This document shows, one piece after another, positions 35,530 through 48,363 of a stretch of DNA of 64,000 bases. Location: NCBI GenBank assembly GCA_033675265.1, contig JAUJYZ010000911.1, positions 1 through 64,000 on the forward strand. The letters run 5' to 3'. The DNA is from Actinostola sp. cb2023. Lineage: Eukaryota > Cnidaria > Anthozoa > Actiniaria > Actinostolidae. Numbering within the stretch: position 1 is the first letter of the stretch; every line of letters begins with the position of its first letter. Below the pieces are notes generated by a model, which was not told the DNA's origin, made no database searches, and saw nothing but the letters and a program-made list of their open reading frames with translations. The translations under genes were made by a program, and so were the position numbers.

Positions 35530-36915
35530 TCTGCTGTCAATAAGTACAGCGGTTTTACAGCGGGATATGTGAACGCGCAAAGGAACTATTCAGAAGCGCA
35601 CAAACAACACATAGATCGGTTCTCTATTGCAACGATATTATTTTCTATGCGTTACTTTTATTTATGGAAACGTTTTCCAAAATAAATTATACTGTTGTTG
35701 CAAATTTCGTGATATATTCTATGCATTACATTTTGGAACGGTATGTATTTGAACTTTTTAAAATATGTTCGAATACCCTCAATCTAAAATATGACTACAT
35801 ATAGCGAAAGTCCGCTGAGATTGTGAACAGATTATATGGTGACACACAATCGAATGAGTTACTTAAAACTTCAATGAGTCTCTCGTGCTCGCAGCCTGAT
35901 CTGTCATCTGCAAATACACCATGATGTACGACTAAATCAATGCAGTTTAGACAAATATTTAACTTCAGTTGTACTCGAGAACACTCAAAAGGGCATGTAG
36001 ATATAGACGATATTGCTTAAGACAAAAAAAGGTTGCAACTTGCTTGTATGTTGAAATATTAACATCTCCCACAGGATCAAACAAACCAAGTTCAATGGTA
36101 TACTTCTCGTCCAGTTTATTTTCTTTTCGCCATATATCATAACATATAATACCTATCGAATAATTCTGGAAGAGCTATCTAAAGTTAGACGTCCTCTGGA
36201 GATGTGATGTAAACGAATCCAATCGTGGAGAAACCATTGAAATTAAAAATAACTTCGGTCGCCAAAATCAGTGAATCCAATATCGCAGCTCCGATGGTGC
36301 TCAAGAAGAACTGATCCATTGCCAATAATTTGACGCTCTCTTTCGTGATTTCGTAACTTGTTAGGAACTGCAAACTTAGACATAGTATACGCTTTCATTT
36401 TCTTTCGGCAAGCACTTTGAAGGACTGTGGTCACGAGAATAGAACATGCCCTATTTTCTTTGATTATAGATTTTAAGAGGCACAGCATTATCTCCTCATA
36501 ATATTACTTCGGGATAACTTGACATTTGCTGTACAATGACACTGGGTATAGTAGTAGTAGTCAACCACTAGCAAAATTATCAATATCAGCGATCGAATTC
36601 GGAAGTCGGACGATTGGCAGCTTTTGCTCGATCTGAGTCACTGAAACTTTCATCACATATATGATGGACATGACTTTGCTCAAATTATATTTGGCAGTAC
36701 GTGTAAAACGCCTTGGAATCATTTCATTAAGAAAAACATTCCACAAAATACAAAAGGATGGACTTTTTTTTAATTAAAATCAAAATTACATTAAGATTGA
36801 TGGAGTTGAGAATAATCTGCCATTGTTAAAGTCATGTACCTAAAATATTGATTAAAGTACTGTTACAACGGATATATCCTCAGTAAAGGTTCGAGGTCCA
36901 GGTTGTTTGAATAGT
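35530..36915. other. Unassigned sequence
   Basis: Overlapping minus-strand frames at 36185-36488 (e.g. FAVPNKLRNHERERQIIGNG) have coding-like composition but no start, splice or family support. Confidence 0.35.
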
Positions 36916-36927
36916 ACTGGACAATCC

Positions 36928-37047
36928 TACCCTGCGAGCAGATGTTTAATTCTACTCGCCCAGGAAGCGACGAGAAAATAAAGCCGGTTTCTTTTCTCGT
37001 CGCTTCCTGGGCGAGTTAAGTAGAAAAAAACCTCTGCTCGCAGGGTA
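36928..37047. mobile_element. 120-bp hairpin MITE with CTGCGAGCAGA ends
   Basis: Ends taccctgcgagcagatgttt and complement; ctcgcccaggaagcgacgag forms the inner stem. Flanked by ggacaatcc (36919-36927) and ggacaaccc (37048-37056), a 9-bp duplication with one mismatch. Confidence 0.88.
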
Positions 37048-37059
37048 GGACAACCCTTA

Positions 37060-38365
37060 TCTATAATCAAACTTCAAACTCAGTAGAAAGTTTGTTACAA
37101 TTTAAAAACTTGACTATTGATTTATCGAACTGATTGTTTTATCAACTATTTTAACGAAGGACAGCCATCTTTGCAGAAAACACAATCGAATTTAACTCAT
37201 TTGATGGCTTTGTTGGAGTGAAATTTTACAAGCTTTGTAATTTTTGTCTTTTGAAAGATACATATAAAATATTTCTATTTTTACTATGCTTTATTTTCTA
37301 TTTTTATTATTTGATTTACTATGACTATTTTTACTTATTAATTTCTTCTTTGAAACAACAGCAAATTACTTCAGCCATTTATGGCGCCCTTTTTATCATT
37401 AATTTTAATGTACTTTGTCGTAGTGTTTTTAAAGTATTGCCTTGACTGACGTGTATCCTAACTATGAGCAAATCAGGACAATGTAATCTGTAAAAAATAA
37501 ATGTTGATTTATTTTAATAAGCCATCAGTTATATTAGCCCTTGAATCCAAACGGTAAAAAAATGATTATAAATTAATTTAAAAACAAACACATTATTTGA
37601 AGGAAAACATGGCAGTATAAATATTGTATAAAACCTCAAACTGATTAGACCACCAAATACATTTTGTTGTATTTGTTATGTGACGTATTGTAGGAGGATG
37701 TCCGACTACGTGCAAATGCATTTTGTTGTTGTTATACTCGGTTGCCAAGAAACTCACAAATCCGTGCAGCAGCGTGACGATCCCAAAGTACTTGTTGCTT
37801 CTACTTCTTCTTGCAAATACCTGGCCATCGAAATGACCAGCTTATATCACTAATAGTTCTTATAAAATACCTATATATTTTCATTTTGCACGATCAAGTA
37901 AACTGATTTTTTTGTTCGATTTTCCCGCCATTCCCAGCATATCCGGTTAAACTCATTTGGTGACTTCTTCAGAAATATAAGCACCGCGACGCTTTATATA
38001 GTATCCCTCATCCTTGTACTAAGCACTGTATATCAATTGGGGACACACAATACATCGAAGAGACCGAAAGACTACTTTTTTTGAGAATGCAAAATTTGCC
38101 TTATTTCAATTGAAAATGAACGAGCTATAAGTCCAAGTCGATGGAATGATAAAAATAACTAGCTATTTTCCATGATATTATACCAACATGCTAGCAAACA
38201 CCAGCTAAGGTCTTGAAAATGCATCGCTGAGTCGATTGACGTCATACCAATTTATGATACCGCCTCTTGTGCTCACGCAATCATATCGTTGATATTGTAC
38301 TTCCGGTCAAAAATAACTTCTTTTCCAGCTCATTGACCTGAACGGAGGTAAAAATAACCCTAAAA
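37060..38365. other. Unassigned AT-rich sequence
   Basis: Upstream region of peptide gene 3. No gene or repeat recognised. Confidence 0.4.
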
Positions 38366-38369
38366 AGCA

Positions 38370-38490
38370 CATAAAAGTGAATCGGTAACAACGGTAGGGC
38401 ATTCTTGTTCTTTGAAGACCAAGGCGAATAGTACAGAGATCTAAGAGACCAGCACATCATTCAAGAAATAACCAAACTGATACCACCAAG
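38370..38490 (+). promoter_or_regulatory. TATA-like box and 5' UTR exon of secreted peptide gene 3
   Basis: CATAAAAG (38370-38377), an untranslated exon from about 38400 to 38490 (ccaccaag|gtaagg), then a 113-bp intron ending directly before the ATG. Confidence 0.6.
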
Positions 38491-38603
38491 GTAAGGCTAA
38501 AGAACTCATGTACGTCTTTTTCTGATGGGTTCATAATGTCAAAATTACATCTTCTAACAATGATATTTAATTTAATACTCGATATTCTTCGTTATTTTTC
38601 CAG

Positions 38604-38827
38604 ATGAAACTTTACCTGTCAATTCTTGCTCTCTTGTTCGTGGGTTGTGCAGTTTTGATTCAAGCTGAACCTGAAGTGAAAGACGACGTCGACGAACTCA
38701 AACAACCAGCATCAGCTCCAGCACCAATCTACCTTCCATTATATATCACTGGAGCAATAAATACCAACAGGCGTTACTGCTACTGCTTTCAGTATAAATG
38801 CTTCGGTAAGACTATGTACTTATTGAA

Positions 38828-38860
<33 letters not shown>

Positions 38861-40053
38861 TGGAGGTCATGGAAGTACGGACCGAGCGCAGCGAGGTCCG
38901 TACAGAATGACCGAGAGCCAAATATTTTCCCGTCCGGCCCGACCTAACTCATTCAATAAGCATTTTATCATATGACCATTTCATATGGACCATTTTGGTA
39001 CTAAACATCATTCAAAAGAACACAAACGCGCGATTACGCTAGAAGAACCAATCAAATAATGTTATCAAAAAAAAATGTTTTTGTTCACTTCATATGTTCA
39101 CATTTAAAAAATAAATTTTGCTGCAAAAAAAGCATAAAAATTATCCTGACAAAATTCGAGCAGGGCCGGACGGCTTTTTCCGGACCGGGTACGTCAACAC
39201 GTCCGGCCCTTACCACGTGACGTTTTCCCAATGGTTTTATTAAGAGCGCGCGCACGGGGAAATACAGGTCATATGATAAAACAACCTTACGTACTTTGTA
39301 TCCTTGCTCTTGCTCTTGCTCTTGCTCTTGCTCTTGCTCTTGCTCTTGCTCTTGCTCTTGCTTTTGCTCTTGCTCTTGCTCTTGCTCTTGCTCTTGCTCT
39401 TGCTCTTGCTCTTGCTCTTGCTCTTGCTCTTGCTCTTGCTCTTGCTCTTGCTCTTGCACTGTTTATTTTTGTTTTCTTGCTCTGTTTGTTTTTAACTTGT
39501 TATTCTTGTTGTTCTCGTCCTTCTGGTTCATGTTGTTATTCAGTCTTATTCTTCTCGAGTTCTTTTTGTTTTTCTGGTTCCGGTTTTAATTAATATTGTC
39601 CTTGCTCTTGCTCTTGATCTTGCTCTCTTTCTTATATTCTTGTTGTTGTCGTCGTCGTCGTCATCGACGTCGTCGTTGTTGTTGCTGTTTTTGTTTTTGT
39701 TTTTGTTTTAAATGTTGTTATTAACTTGCTGTTCTCGTTCTTCGAAATTCTCGTCCTTCTAGTTCTTCTTCTTCTACTTCATCGTCATTTTAACTGTCCC
39801 GGCATATATTGTTCTTACTCTGCAAATATCCTCCAACTCCCCTTTCTACTTAAAAAAAAACTACTTAAACAAATGACACAAATAGACAAAACATCAAAAT
39901 TATCTTACTTCTTTTCCTCTCTCTCTTTTAGTGCCTGGCATGAGCAATGGGTTTAAAGGATGGATTTCGCAATACTATTCTGGATACGTGGTAATCAATA
40001 ACAGGCTTTATCGATTTTATCGATGTGATCAGGTTGTACCTGGCCGTCGCTGA
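38604..40053 (+). CDS. Small secreted cysteine peptide, paralog 3 (107 aa)
   Basis: Coding exons are 38604-38805 and 39932-40053, phase 1 junction (G|TG, Val). The ATG immediately follows acceptor ttttccag. Signal peptide about 1-21, acidic segment EPEVKDDVDELK, proline/alanine stretch, conserved IYLP (42-45), cysteine motif RRYCYCFQYKC (C59, C61, C66), then VPGMSNGFKGW, GYVVINNRLYRFYRC (C99) and a short basic tail ending GRR. Reading through the intron gives a false 123-aa frame. The 1.1 kb intron 2 holds a hairpin element and a (CTTGCT)n tract. AATAAA at 40262-40267 is a likely polyadenylation signal. Same family as genes 1 and 2; function unknown. Confidence 0.78.
38818..38963. mobile_element. 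Hairpin element in intron 2 of peptide gene 3
   Basis: cttattgaatgagtgggagg...ccggacgggaaaatatttgg is mirrored by ccaaatattttcccgtccgg...actcattcaataag. The loop contains ggaccgagcgcagcgaggtcc. About 145 bp, MITE-like; no target duplication recognised. Confidence 0.8.
39303..39457. repeat. (CTTGCT)n microsatellite
   Basis: About 26 hexamer copies with one variant. All Leu, Ala-Leu, Cys-Ser or Glu-Gln frames here are artefacts. Confidence 0.95.
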
Positions 40054-40377
40054 CCTATCACACAATAGCACATGCACAACTGATTGGCTTAAAAACATAG
40101 TATACACATTATCTTCTACTCCTAAGTTAAATTAACTGTTAACCTGTATTTCACTATATTTTTATAGGTAATACAAAATATAACAAGAGGATTAATCCCT
40201 CTTCAAAAATGCAATTTTGTTTTGAGATTTGTCAAGCTAATTATAATGTAATAAAATGCAAAAATAAAGTTATATTTTAATTTGACGTTAAAAATGTTCA
40301 TTGTTTTCAATGTTCAGTTTTAAGGACATTGGGAAATATATTTAAGTAATTTTAAAATGCAGGTCCCCTTACAGATG

Positions 40378-41087
<710 letters not shown>

Positions 41088-41253
41088 GAGTATTGTGGTC
41101 AAACAAAAGAAGAAAGTTTGAATAAACTTACCATAATATGATGCAGTATGAGGGCTGCAGATTTTTTCAAATCGTTGAAAAGCATGTCACACAAGTCATG
41201 AATAAAATAGCCTAAATAGTAATAGCTACAATTAGCAAACACAATATATATAT

Positions 41254-41386
<133 letters not shown>

Positions 41387-41406
41387 AGATGAAGGAAGGA
41401 AGATAG

Positions 41407-41795
41407 AAAGCAAGAAAGCAAGAAAGCAAGAAAGCAAGAAAGCAAGAAAGCAAGAACCTTCCTTCCTTCCTTCCTTCCTTCCTTCCTTCCTTCCTTCCTT
41501 CCTTCCTTCCTTCCTTCCTTCCTTCCTTCCTTCCTTCCTTCCTTCCTTCCTTCCTTCCTTCCTTCCTTCCTTCCTTCTTCCTTCCTTCCTTCCTTCCTTC
41601 CTTCCTTCCTTCCTTCCTTCCTTCCTTCCTTCCTTCCTTCCTTCCTTCCTTCCTTCCTTCCTTCCTTCCTTCCTTCCTTCCTTCCTTCCTTCCTTCCTTC
41701 CTTCCTTCCTTCCTTCCTTCCTTCCTTCCTTCCTTCCTTCCTTCCTTCCTTCCTTCCTTCCTTCCTTCCTTCCTTCCTTCCTTCCTTCCTTCCTT
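41407..41795. repeat. (GAAAGCAA)n followed by (CTTC)n microsatellite
   Basis: Short gaaagcaa octamer array to 41456, then about 340 bp of cttc with one dropped base near 41577. Lys-Glu-Gly-Arg frames are artefacts. Confidence 0.97.
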
Positions 41796-41799
41796 CATC

Positions 41800-42353
41800 C
41801 ATTCATCTGCCCATACATGCTCAAGTGCAAACCAGCAATGAAGGCAGAGAAAAGCACCACTGAGCCAACTTATAATTCTAACTCATCTCACATGATTTCA
41901 CTATTGCTGGCGACTTATTATCTCTATTAATTATTGTATTATACCATGTCCAATTTTTAATCCAAAAATTAGATTAGTTTACCTAAGAGAAATGTCTTCT
42001 TTAACTGTCATGATTTCACAGTAAAGGCAACAAAGGTTACAAAGGTAATATTACTGAGTGAACAGGAAGGAACTTCCCTTGCATTACCTAACCAAGATGT
42101 ATAAAACTGAGTTACTAGATCCCCGTTTTAAGAACGCCGAATGACAGCATTTCGAGAAATAAAGTACAACATCGAGGTAACTAAATTGACCTGAGAATCA
42201 GTAATGTTACTATAGAAACTTGACAACAAAGAATTAAATTGCTGTAAGGCTACTCGTGAAATTACATTTCAATCAGGTTTCCAGATCAACAATCTCAGAT
42301 AAGGTGGTTAATGAGCACACACGAATACTGTTAATTTCTGCCATATCATTCAG
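41800..42353. other. Unassigned sequence
   Basis: No gene recognised. Confidence 0.4.
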
Positions 42354-42457
42354 TTGATTAGTGCCGCTGATCACAAATATCTCTTTGCGCCCGATGCCTT
42401 CGGAGTCTATCGTAAAATTGATTTTCTGGACATGCGAAGGAAATTCACCGAAACAAA
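42354..42457 (+). CDS. Candidate internal exon of an unrecognised gene
   Basis: Bounded by a good acceptor (tttctgccatatcattcag) and donor (acaaa|gtaaga). It encodes 34 codons plus two bases including SAADHKYLFAPDAFGVYRKI. The neighbouring plus-strand frame starting at 42361 is a different frame and less coding-like. No partner exons were identified. Confidence 0.3.
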
Positions 42458-42459
42458 GT

Positions 42460-43252
42460 AAGACTTTGGGACTCGGTTTTTCAAGCGGCTGTATTCGCAG
42501 GCTACCCTATATGGGGATGGATCACACTTCGTTTGATGATCAGAAAGCTATCAAAAATGAAGATGGTGGATATAAACGAAGAACGAAGTAATGATTAATC
42601 AAACACGAACCATATATTAGAGAATAATTATTTAATTTATTATTATAATTCAGCATTGTTATAATTATTTAATACAATATTTATTGAGGACGCCTTATCA
42701 TCCAGAGGTGGATCTCATACTGGGTATACTCATAAATTATACCTTTCTCCCTTGGAACACTATGTGCTTCTTTCAGTACTCTGACTTAACAAACGTTTAC
42801 TTGTCACTTATGACTGTTTCATCATGCATAATTGTGGTATATTTATAAAATGTGTTATGCTTACCTTTATTTATCTTAGGACGAATCAAAAATTGAGCCT
42901 CATATTAACAACACTATGTTGCTTACATGTCTCCAGGGAGGGGCTCCCATATAAGGAGTGTTGGGGATGCTCATCGGATCTCGAACTTGTTGATATGGCA
43001 ACACATAATTTGCCAATTCTAAATGAAAATTAGCGGTTTCCTGACATCGATAAGTAAGTCATAATATGTCTTAGGAAAATACGCTAAAATACACCTGGAT
43101 AATTAATTGTAACGGGAGTCGTTTATTAACACCAGTTTCTAACACCGTATGGCTGTACCAAACTACGATTTGAACTCTTAAAAGGTACGACGAGCATCCT
43201 TATCACTTTTATATGGGACTGAGCAACCTCCCTGGGTGTTTGCCACGGTCGG
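42460..43252. other. Unassigned sequence
   Basis: No supported feature. Confidence 0.4.
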
Positions 43253-43458
43253 TTACTTTTCCAACTGTCCTTTCAAACCATCGGGTAAAGGTTTAAGGAT
43301 CTGATTACACGCTGATCTCATGAAGTTTCCTTCGCAAACCATTGCTGTCTGGTAAATCCGAAGTGCAGCTTCACTGTCTAACTTATCGGCATACTTGTCT
43401 ACAAACTTTTCCAACTTTTTTCCTCCGTCACCTTGCTTATTTTCACGAATCCAAAAGC
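43253..43458 (-). CDS. Candidate 3'-terminal exon of an unrecognised gene
   Basis: After a possible acceptor (tgtttacag) at 43459-43460, 68 codons are open to TAA at 43253-43255. The translation includes FWIRENKQGDGGKKLEKFVD and ALRIYQTAMVCEGNFMRSAC and reads like an ordinary globular protein end. It lacks an ATG near its start, so would be a downstream exon. The ISL2EU transposon lies 160 bp upstream, so upstream exons may be separated from it by that insertion. Family not recognised. Confidence 0.45.
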
Positions 43459-43618
43459 TGTAAACATTAGTAGGCCCTAATACAACAAGAGATATATCAG
43501 TACCATGCTAAAAACTTGATAGAGGCGATACTGATAACTAAACGTGAACGCCTTAATTAAGTGGGTGTCTCCGTAAAACACGCCCATCATTTTTTCGATC
43601 GAAATGAATTTCTCTTAT

Positions 43619-43694
43619 TAGCCATTTCGGAGTTGCGCGGAAAACTGGTAACTAGTGAGTCGCGCGTTGTGTTCTGGGACTGTTTTGAGGGACG
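43619..43694. repeat. Left terminal inverted repeat of ISL2EU element
   Basis: 76 bp starting tagccatttcggagttgcgc, matching 48439-48364 with a single mismatch. Preceded by the target dinucleotide AT (43617-43618). Confidence 0.93.
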
Positions 43695-43735
43695 ATGTTA
43701 TGTTATCGACGCCATCATAGCATTGATCGAGCAAC

Positions 43736-45208
43736 ATGGTAAAATATAATTGCTGTGTTCCTAGCTGTTCTAATAGTTGGAGGAATTCTCCTGGCTTAAA
43801 GTTTCACACCATACCGACGAATAGGCAAATTCGAAAAGAGTACATCAGACTGATAAGGAACGTTAATTTAAAGGTTAATTCCGATCGAACGAGGATTTGT
43901 GGAGCCCATTTTGCACAAGGAGAAAGGATGTCCAGAACTCAACTACCTACTATTTTTCCTTGGTCAACAACTCCAATCAAACGCAGAATCATCATGAAGA
44001 ATGAACTTATAGAAAAGAAGAAGAAAGTTGTCATGCATCCCACAGAAACGAAGGCCGTTAACGAATTATCTAGTGAGCACGAAGTACATATGCCAGAGGT
44101 TTACAAAGTAGTCGATGATCTGCTAGATTCCGTTGCAAAAGAACTTGAGAATCCTGTAACCGACAACCCAAACATAGAACAAAATCATGCTGAAGGAAAG
44201 CTCTCCCAAGAAATGGAGGATTTGAGAAAGCAAGTCGAAAGCTTAAAGAGAGAATTGAACGAGTTGAAAACAAAACCAAAGTTCAATGTTGACGACCACA
44301 AAGGCAGCGATGATAATATTGCATTCTTTACTGGATTCCCTAATTATGGCATGATGGTATTTTGTTTTGATTTATTGAAAGATAAGGCAGCCAATATGAA
44401 CTATGGCAACATACCAAGAGCTAACTTTGATCCAAACAAACGTAGGATCAAGGCGAAAGCTAACATTGTGGCAAGAGTTTACTTTGGTGTCAATGAGACT
44501 GAGACTGGGATTACTTGAGAAAGACTTAGCAGAGAGATTTCGTGTGGCAGTATCTACGGTTTCAAGCATTTGTAGAACATGGATCAGATTCATGAGAATA
44601 GAATTGGAACCAGTATGTATTCAATGGCCCTCTAAACAGCAAATTATGCATTACATGCCTCCTATATTCAAGAAATTTTCCCTTAGTTTAGTGTCAATCA
44701 TCGACTGTACAGAGATTCAGATGGAATCACCTTCTAGCTTGGACAAAAGATCCCTTTGCTACTCCAGCTACAAATCAAGGACCACAATGAAATTAAAGCA
44801 TTAATAGGAATTACTCCAAATGGAGTGGTTTCCTTTTGTAGTGACTTATATTGTGGGTCCATCAGTGATCCAGACATAATTAAAAAGTCTGGTTACTTGA
44901 AACACATACAGATAAGGGACACTGTAATGGCTGACAAGGGTTTTACTATCAGAGATGAACTGGCATCTGTAGGAGGACGTCTCGTTTTGCCACACTTTTT
45001 GAAGGATAAACGACAGTTTATGAAAGAGGAGGCAGAGCACAACAGAAAAATTGCTTGTCTACGAATTCATGTGGAAAGATATATGGAAAGACTGAAAAAC
45101 TGGCATTTTTTTGACCACCCAATTCCTATTTCACTCTCTGATATTGCTTCAGACATCTGGGTGTTGGTCGTTTGTCTATCTAACTTTCACCCACCCATGA
45201 TAGACTGA
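43736..45208 (+). pseudogene. ISL2EU transposase: THAP zinc finger, coiled coil, DDE_4 domain
   Basis: Starts at ATG 43736, 42 bp inside the TIR. N-terminus is a C2CH THAP finger (CCVPSC...RICGAHF), then a linker and a coiled coil (about residues 155-180). A helix-turn-helix (DLAERFRVAVSTVSSICRTW) follows, then the DDE core: first D in SIIDCTEIQ, second in MADKGF, E in IHVERYMERL. It would cut and join the element ends. The reading passes from the first frame (to 44518) into a second somewhere in 44403-44518, and into a third within 44756-44804, so two frameshifts break it. Total length if intact would be about 480 residues, normal for the family. Confidence 0.88.
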
Positions 45209-45292
45209 CATACATTATTTATAAACAATAAATTTGATATATTTTATTGCCAACAGTAGAACACAATAATACTAAACCTATACTGACATTTT

Positions 45293-45541
45293 ATTATATT
45301 TTTTGTCAAAGAACGCACGAAATATGCACAAGAACGCGCGAAATATGGGACCGTATTTTGGGTAGTTACTTCAAACTGGCTTTCCAATCATTCATGCAGA
45401 ATCGTGCGATGAAAATTAACCAATCAGCGTGCGAGAATTCTACATTGGCTAGCGCGCGCTCGTACAGAGATTTTCAAGTTTTCGCTTTGTTGTTTTTCTT
45501 TCACCAGAATAGCTAGTTTCTTTGACAAAAAAATATAATAA
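45293..45541. mobile_element. Small hairpin MITE inside ISL2EU
   Basis: attatattttttgtcaaaga is mirrored by tctttgacaaaaaaatataat. The interior has repeated gaacgc.cgaaatatg. Confidence 0.6.
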
Positions 45542-45549
45542 ACAACTTA

Positions 45550-45687
45550 TTAGTCGGCTAAGTTAAGCATCTAATACGGCTGTGAATTTTTACTCGTCAT
45601 GTATTTTGGCTCGCCTAAAGGCTCGCCAAAATACCAAATGACTCGTAAAAATACACAGCCGTATTAGTTGCTTAGCCGACTAATAAC
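45550..45687. mobile_element. 138-bp near-palindromic MITE inside ISL2EU
   Basis: Starts ttagtcggctaagttaagca with inner stem taatacggctgtgaattttt, mirrored by aaaaatacacagccgtatta and tgcttagccgactaa. Short loop around ggctcgcctaaaggctcgcc. Confidence 0.75.
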
Positions 45688-45896
45688 CTCTATGTATTGT
45701 AAACAATACCTTATATATTATTTCAAATAGTAACACAAAGACTAGTACTGTTGGTATAATGTAACAGTAAATAGGTTTGTACAAGTATGCTTAAATATTG
45801 TTCACTGGTATTCATTATAAGATATTTTAAATATAATTATTTGTAATAAAAATATCATTTAAATTTAGTAAAAAGTGATTTCTCTATATACAAGTA

Positions 45897-46193
45897 CAGT
45901 CAATGTCATTAAGGTTGTCCACCTCGGAAAAGCACATTTACACATTTGCACATTTACACATTTACAGATTTGCACTTTTACAAGCGCTGAAATACAATTC
46001 TCCACCTGAAATCTTCTGTATAAGGCCGCGGCATTCTTATGGCAGTATACTCATGTCTGCTGAATCTATAGACTCTGAATTTCACGTGCGCAAAACGAAT
46101 ATATACACGTGATGTTGCGAATGTGTAAATGTGCAAATGTGTAAATGTGTAAACGTGCTTTTCCGAGGTAGACAACCTTCATGACATTGACTG
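45897..46193. mobile_element. 297-bp Tc1/mariner-like MITE inside ISL2EU
   Basis: Ends cagtcaatgtcattaaggtt and complement, flanked by TA on both sides (45895-45896 and 46194-46195). The arms also contain repeats of acatttgcacatttacacat. Confidence 0.85.
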
Positions 46194-46201
46194 TATGTAT
46201 A

Positions 46202-46381
46202 CAGCTATTTCAAAAACAATATTGTCTTGTGAATACTGAATTATTACTGCATACTGAATTGCAGCTCAAGTCGTTGCGATAAATATTTTCAGAGGCCAGA
46301 CTAACCCAACATTTGAAGTTTTCATTTTAAATTTTCAATCACAATGCAGTATTCACAAGACAACATTTTTTGAAATAGCTG
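46202..46381. mobile_element. 180-bp TA-flanked MITE inside ISL2EU
   Basis: Ends cagctatttcaaaaacaata and complement (about 38 bp), flanked by TA (46200-46201 and 46382-46383). It lies only 6 bp from the previous MITE. Confidence 0.85.
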
Positions 46382-46402
46382 TACTCTAAGCATGGTACTT
46401 AG

Positions 46403-48354
46403 CTAGTCTAATCTGGGGAATTGTAGTTCTTTTGAGTTCCATCTTCCTTGTCCATACTTCAATCTTGGATATACAAGCTCAGGAAAGACATGTTCAAAGT
46501 AGAATAATTCTAGTTTTTGAAGTACTTCATCCCAAAATGTTGAGTCAAATGAAACCATGTCATAATGAATGTCATCACCATTACATATAATAAAATGACA
46601 TTCATCTATTTGAGTACAAAATAATTGCTGTTGCATTTGATAAAAATACTTATGCTTTCTGTTAATCATAAGTTCACTACCATTATCTTTATAGATTGTG
46701 AGTCTGCACATTGTTTTGGCCAGACCCTCTCCTTCCTTTGAATTGACTTTCTTTATCTCCACCAGCTTCTCTTCCTCTGTAATACCATCAGGGGATGCAC
46801 CCAGAAAGGGATGACTGTCAGATATAACAAATCCAGAGTGTCTTACATGATGTCCAGTGTCTTTCATAAACCTCTCTAGTATTTTGGGCTCCCATTCTAT
46901 ACCATCTTTCATTGCTTTTGTTTGTACCTTCATACCATATGACAATATATCTTCCACTGCCTTGGTTGGACTAGTTGTTGTTCTTAAAATGCATCTCTTG
47001 CATTGTGATGCAGTTATCCTTGGTTGCCTTACATCATACCAATCACGACAAGTTTGTTGGTCTGAAGTTTCTGCTTGAATCAAAGAGACGCTGTTTCACT
47101 CTTGAAGCCCTTTCTGAAATTTGGTTCAATGATAAAGGCTGGTCTTTCATTGGAGAGAGAAGAACCCATTTAGGCTGATGTGGGTGGACTTCTGTAGACT
47201 CTATGTATTCTGCATCTGTTTTATCTGTGATATCCATATCATGGGGAATTATGAATGTTAGTCCAATTTTTTTTCCATTCTTTTCTTCTAGTTTTTTCAA
47301 TTTTTGGTGCATTTCATTGAAATCATGACTGTGACTTGTTCCAGGAACCCTCACATCAATATAAAAGGGTTTGGCATTCGATGGAGATTTTTCTCTTTTT
47401 CCCCAGACATGCTTTTGGAAGTTAACCTCTTGGATTGTTGTGGGCTCAGCACGTCGCTTGGGGGGAACACTCCACTTGCATGGCTGGGAAGTGCAAGGAA
47501 CATGTACTTGTGTATTGGCCTTTGATTGTATGTTCTGTGTATTGGCCTTTGATTGTATGTTCTCAATGGCAAACAGAGTTGCTGCTAAGTGATTGCAGCG
47601 CCCATCAACGCCAGCTGGACATGGACAAATGGCATTGAGGATGTTATTTGAATTGTTTTCCATTATAATTTTTACAGTATAAGCAGCACCAGTCTTTGCA
47701 TAGGAGGGCATGACTTTGCTTTTTATGTAAAAAGCTTCACTTTGTACTTTTGCATATATTCCTACAATCTTTCCAGACTTGAAGAAATTGTACCCTTTTA
47801 CAATTGGTTTTTCAACCGACAGTTGTTTTCTGACTTCCACATCTTCAATCAGGTATTTCCATATGTGAGAATACGTGATGGTTGGGATTTTAGAAACTCC
47901 GACTTCAAATCCTTTATCGGGAAAACTTCCAAAATCGCTAACTTTGTTATGTAAGCCAAGCTCTGCCTTCTTTCTTTCAGTGTTTGATCCTCTGTCTGGA
48001 TCAATAATATCTTGAGCCAGATCGTTTTCTATGTAGTTATTTACCCTAGAATTAAAAACAAACGTTTAGGCATTGTCTAAGTTTGCAAAATCAAGAGAAT
48101 ACTCGAAACTCAAGCAACAATAACGATTACAAGAACTGAAGAAGGCAGACTGACCTCGTGAGTAACTCTTTGCGATTCCCAGACATTTTTCCGCCTCTGC
48201 AGCAAAGCCAGCGTCTTAAGATCGCCACTGAACACTGTTCAGGTGGTCGAGGTAACATTGCTCCAGGAACATCTCGCTCTTCTAATTTAAAATCATCTTT
48301 TTTGGACTTAGATGTAGCATCACAGACAGCATCGTATGTTTCCAAGGACGCCAT
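46403..48354 (-). pseudogene. ISL2EU accessory protein: SAP, SWIM zinc finger, YqaJ nuclease
   Basis: Exon 1 is 48354-48155, starting 10 bp inside the TIR; it contains a SAP-like DNA-binding motif ([12 protein letters not shown]...SGNRKELL). A donor (ACGAG|gtcagt) joins in frame to exon 2 at 48045 (acceptor ttctag). Exon 2 carries a SWIM zinc finger (CPCPAGVDGRCNHLA, CxC...CxH) and then the YqaJ-like nuclease core, with residues such as GASPDG, EIK and QQQLFCT typical of that fold. The frame changes once between about 47085 and 47050, so the gene is broken there. Predicted role: DNA-end processing or recombination partner of the transposase; exact function is not established in general. Ends at 46403, convergent with the transposase. 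Confidence 0.85.
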
Positions 48355-48363
48355 CTTGAAAAA

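Noticed and set aside
38604..38975. 123-aa single-exon version of peptide 3
   Set aside because: It reads through a clear donor (cttcg|gtaaga) into a hairpin element. The spliced form restores the conserved last exon.
39085..39593. Gln-Glu, Leu or Ala-Leu repeat proteins
   Set aside because: Products of the (CTTGCT)n tract in an intron of peptide gene 3.
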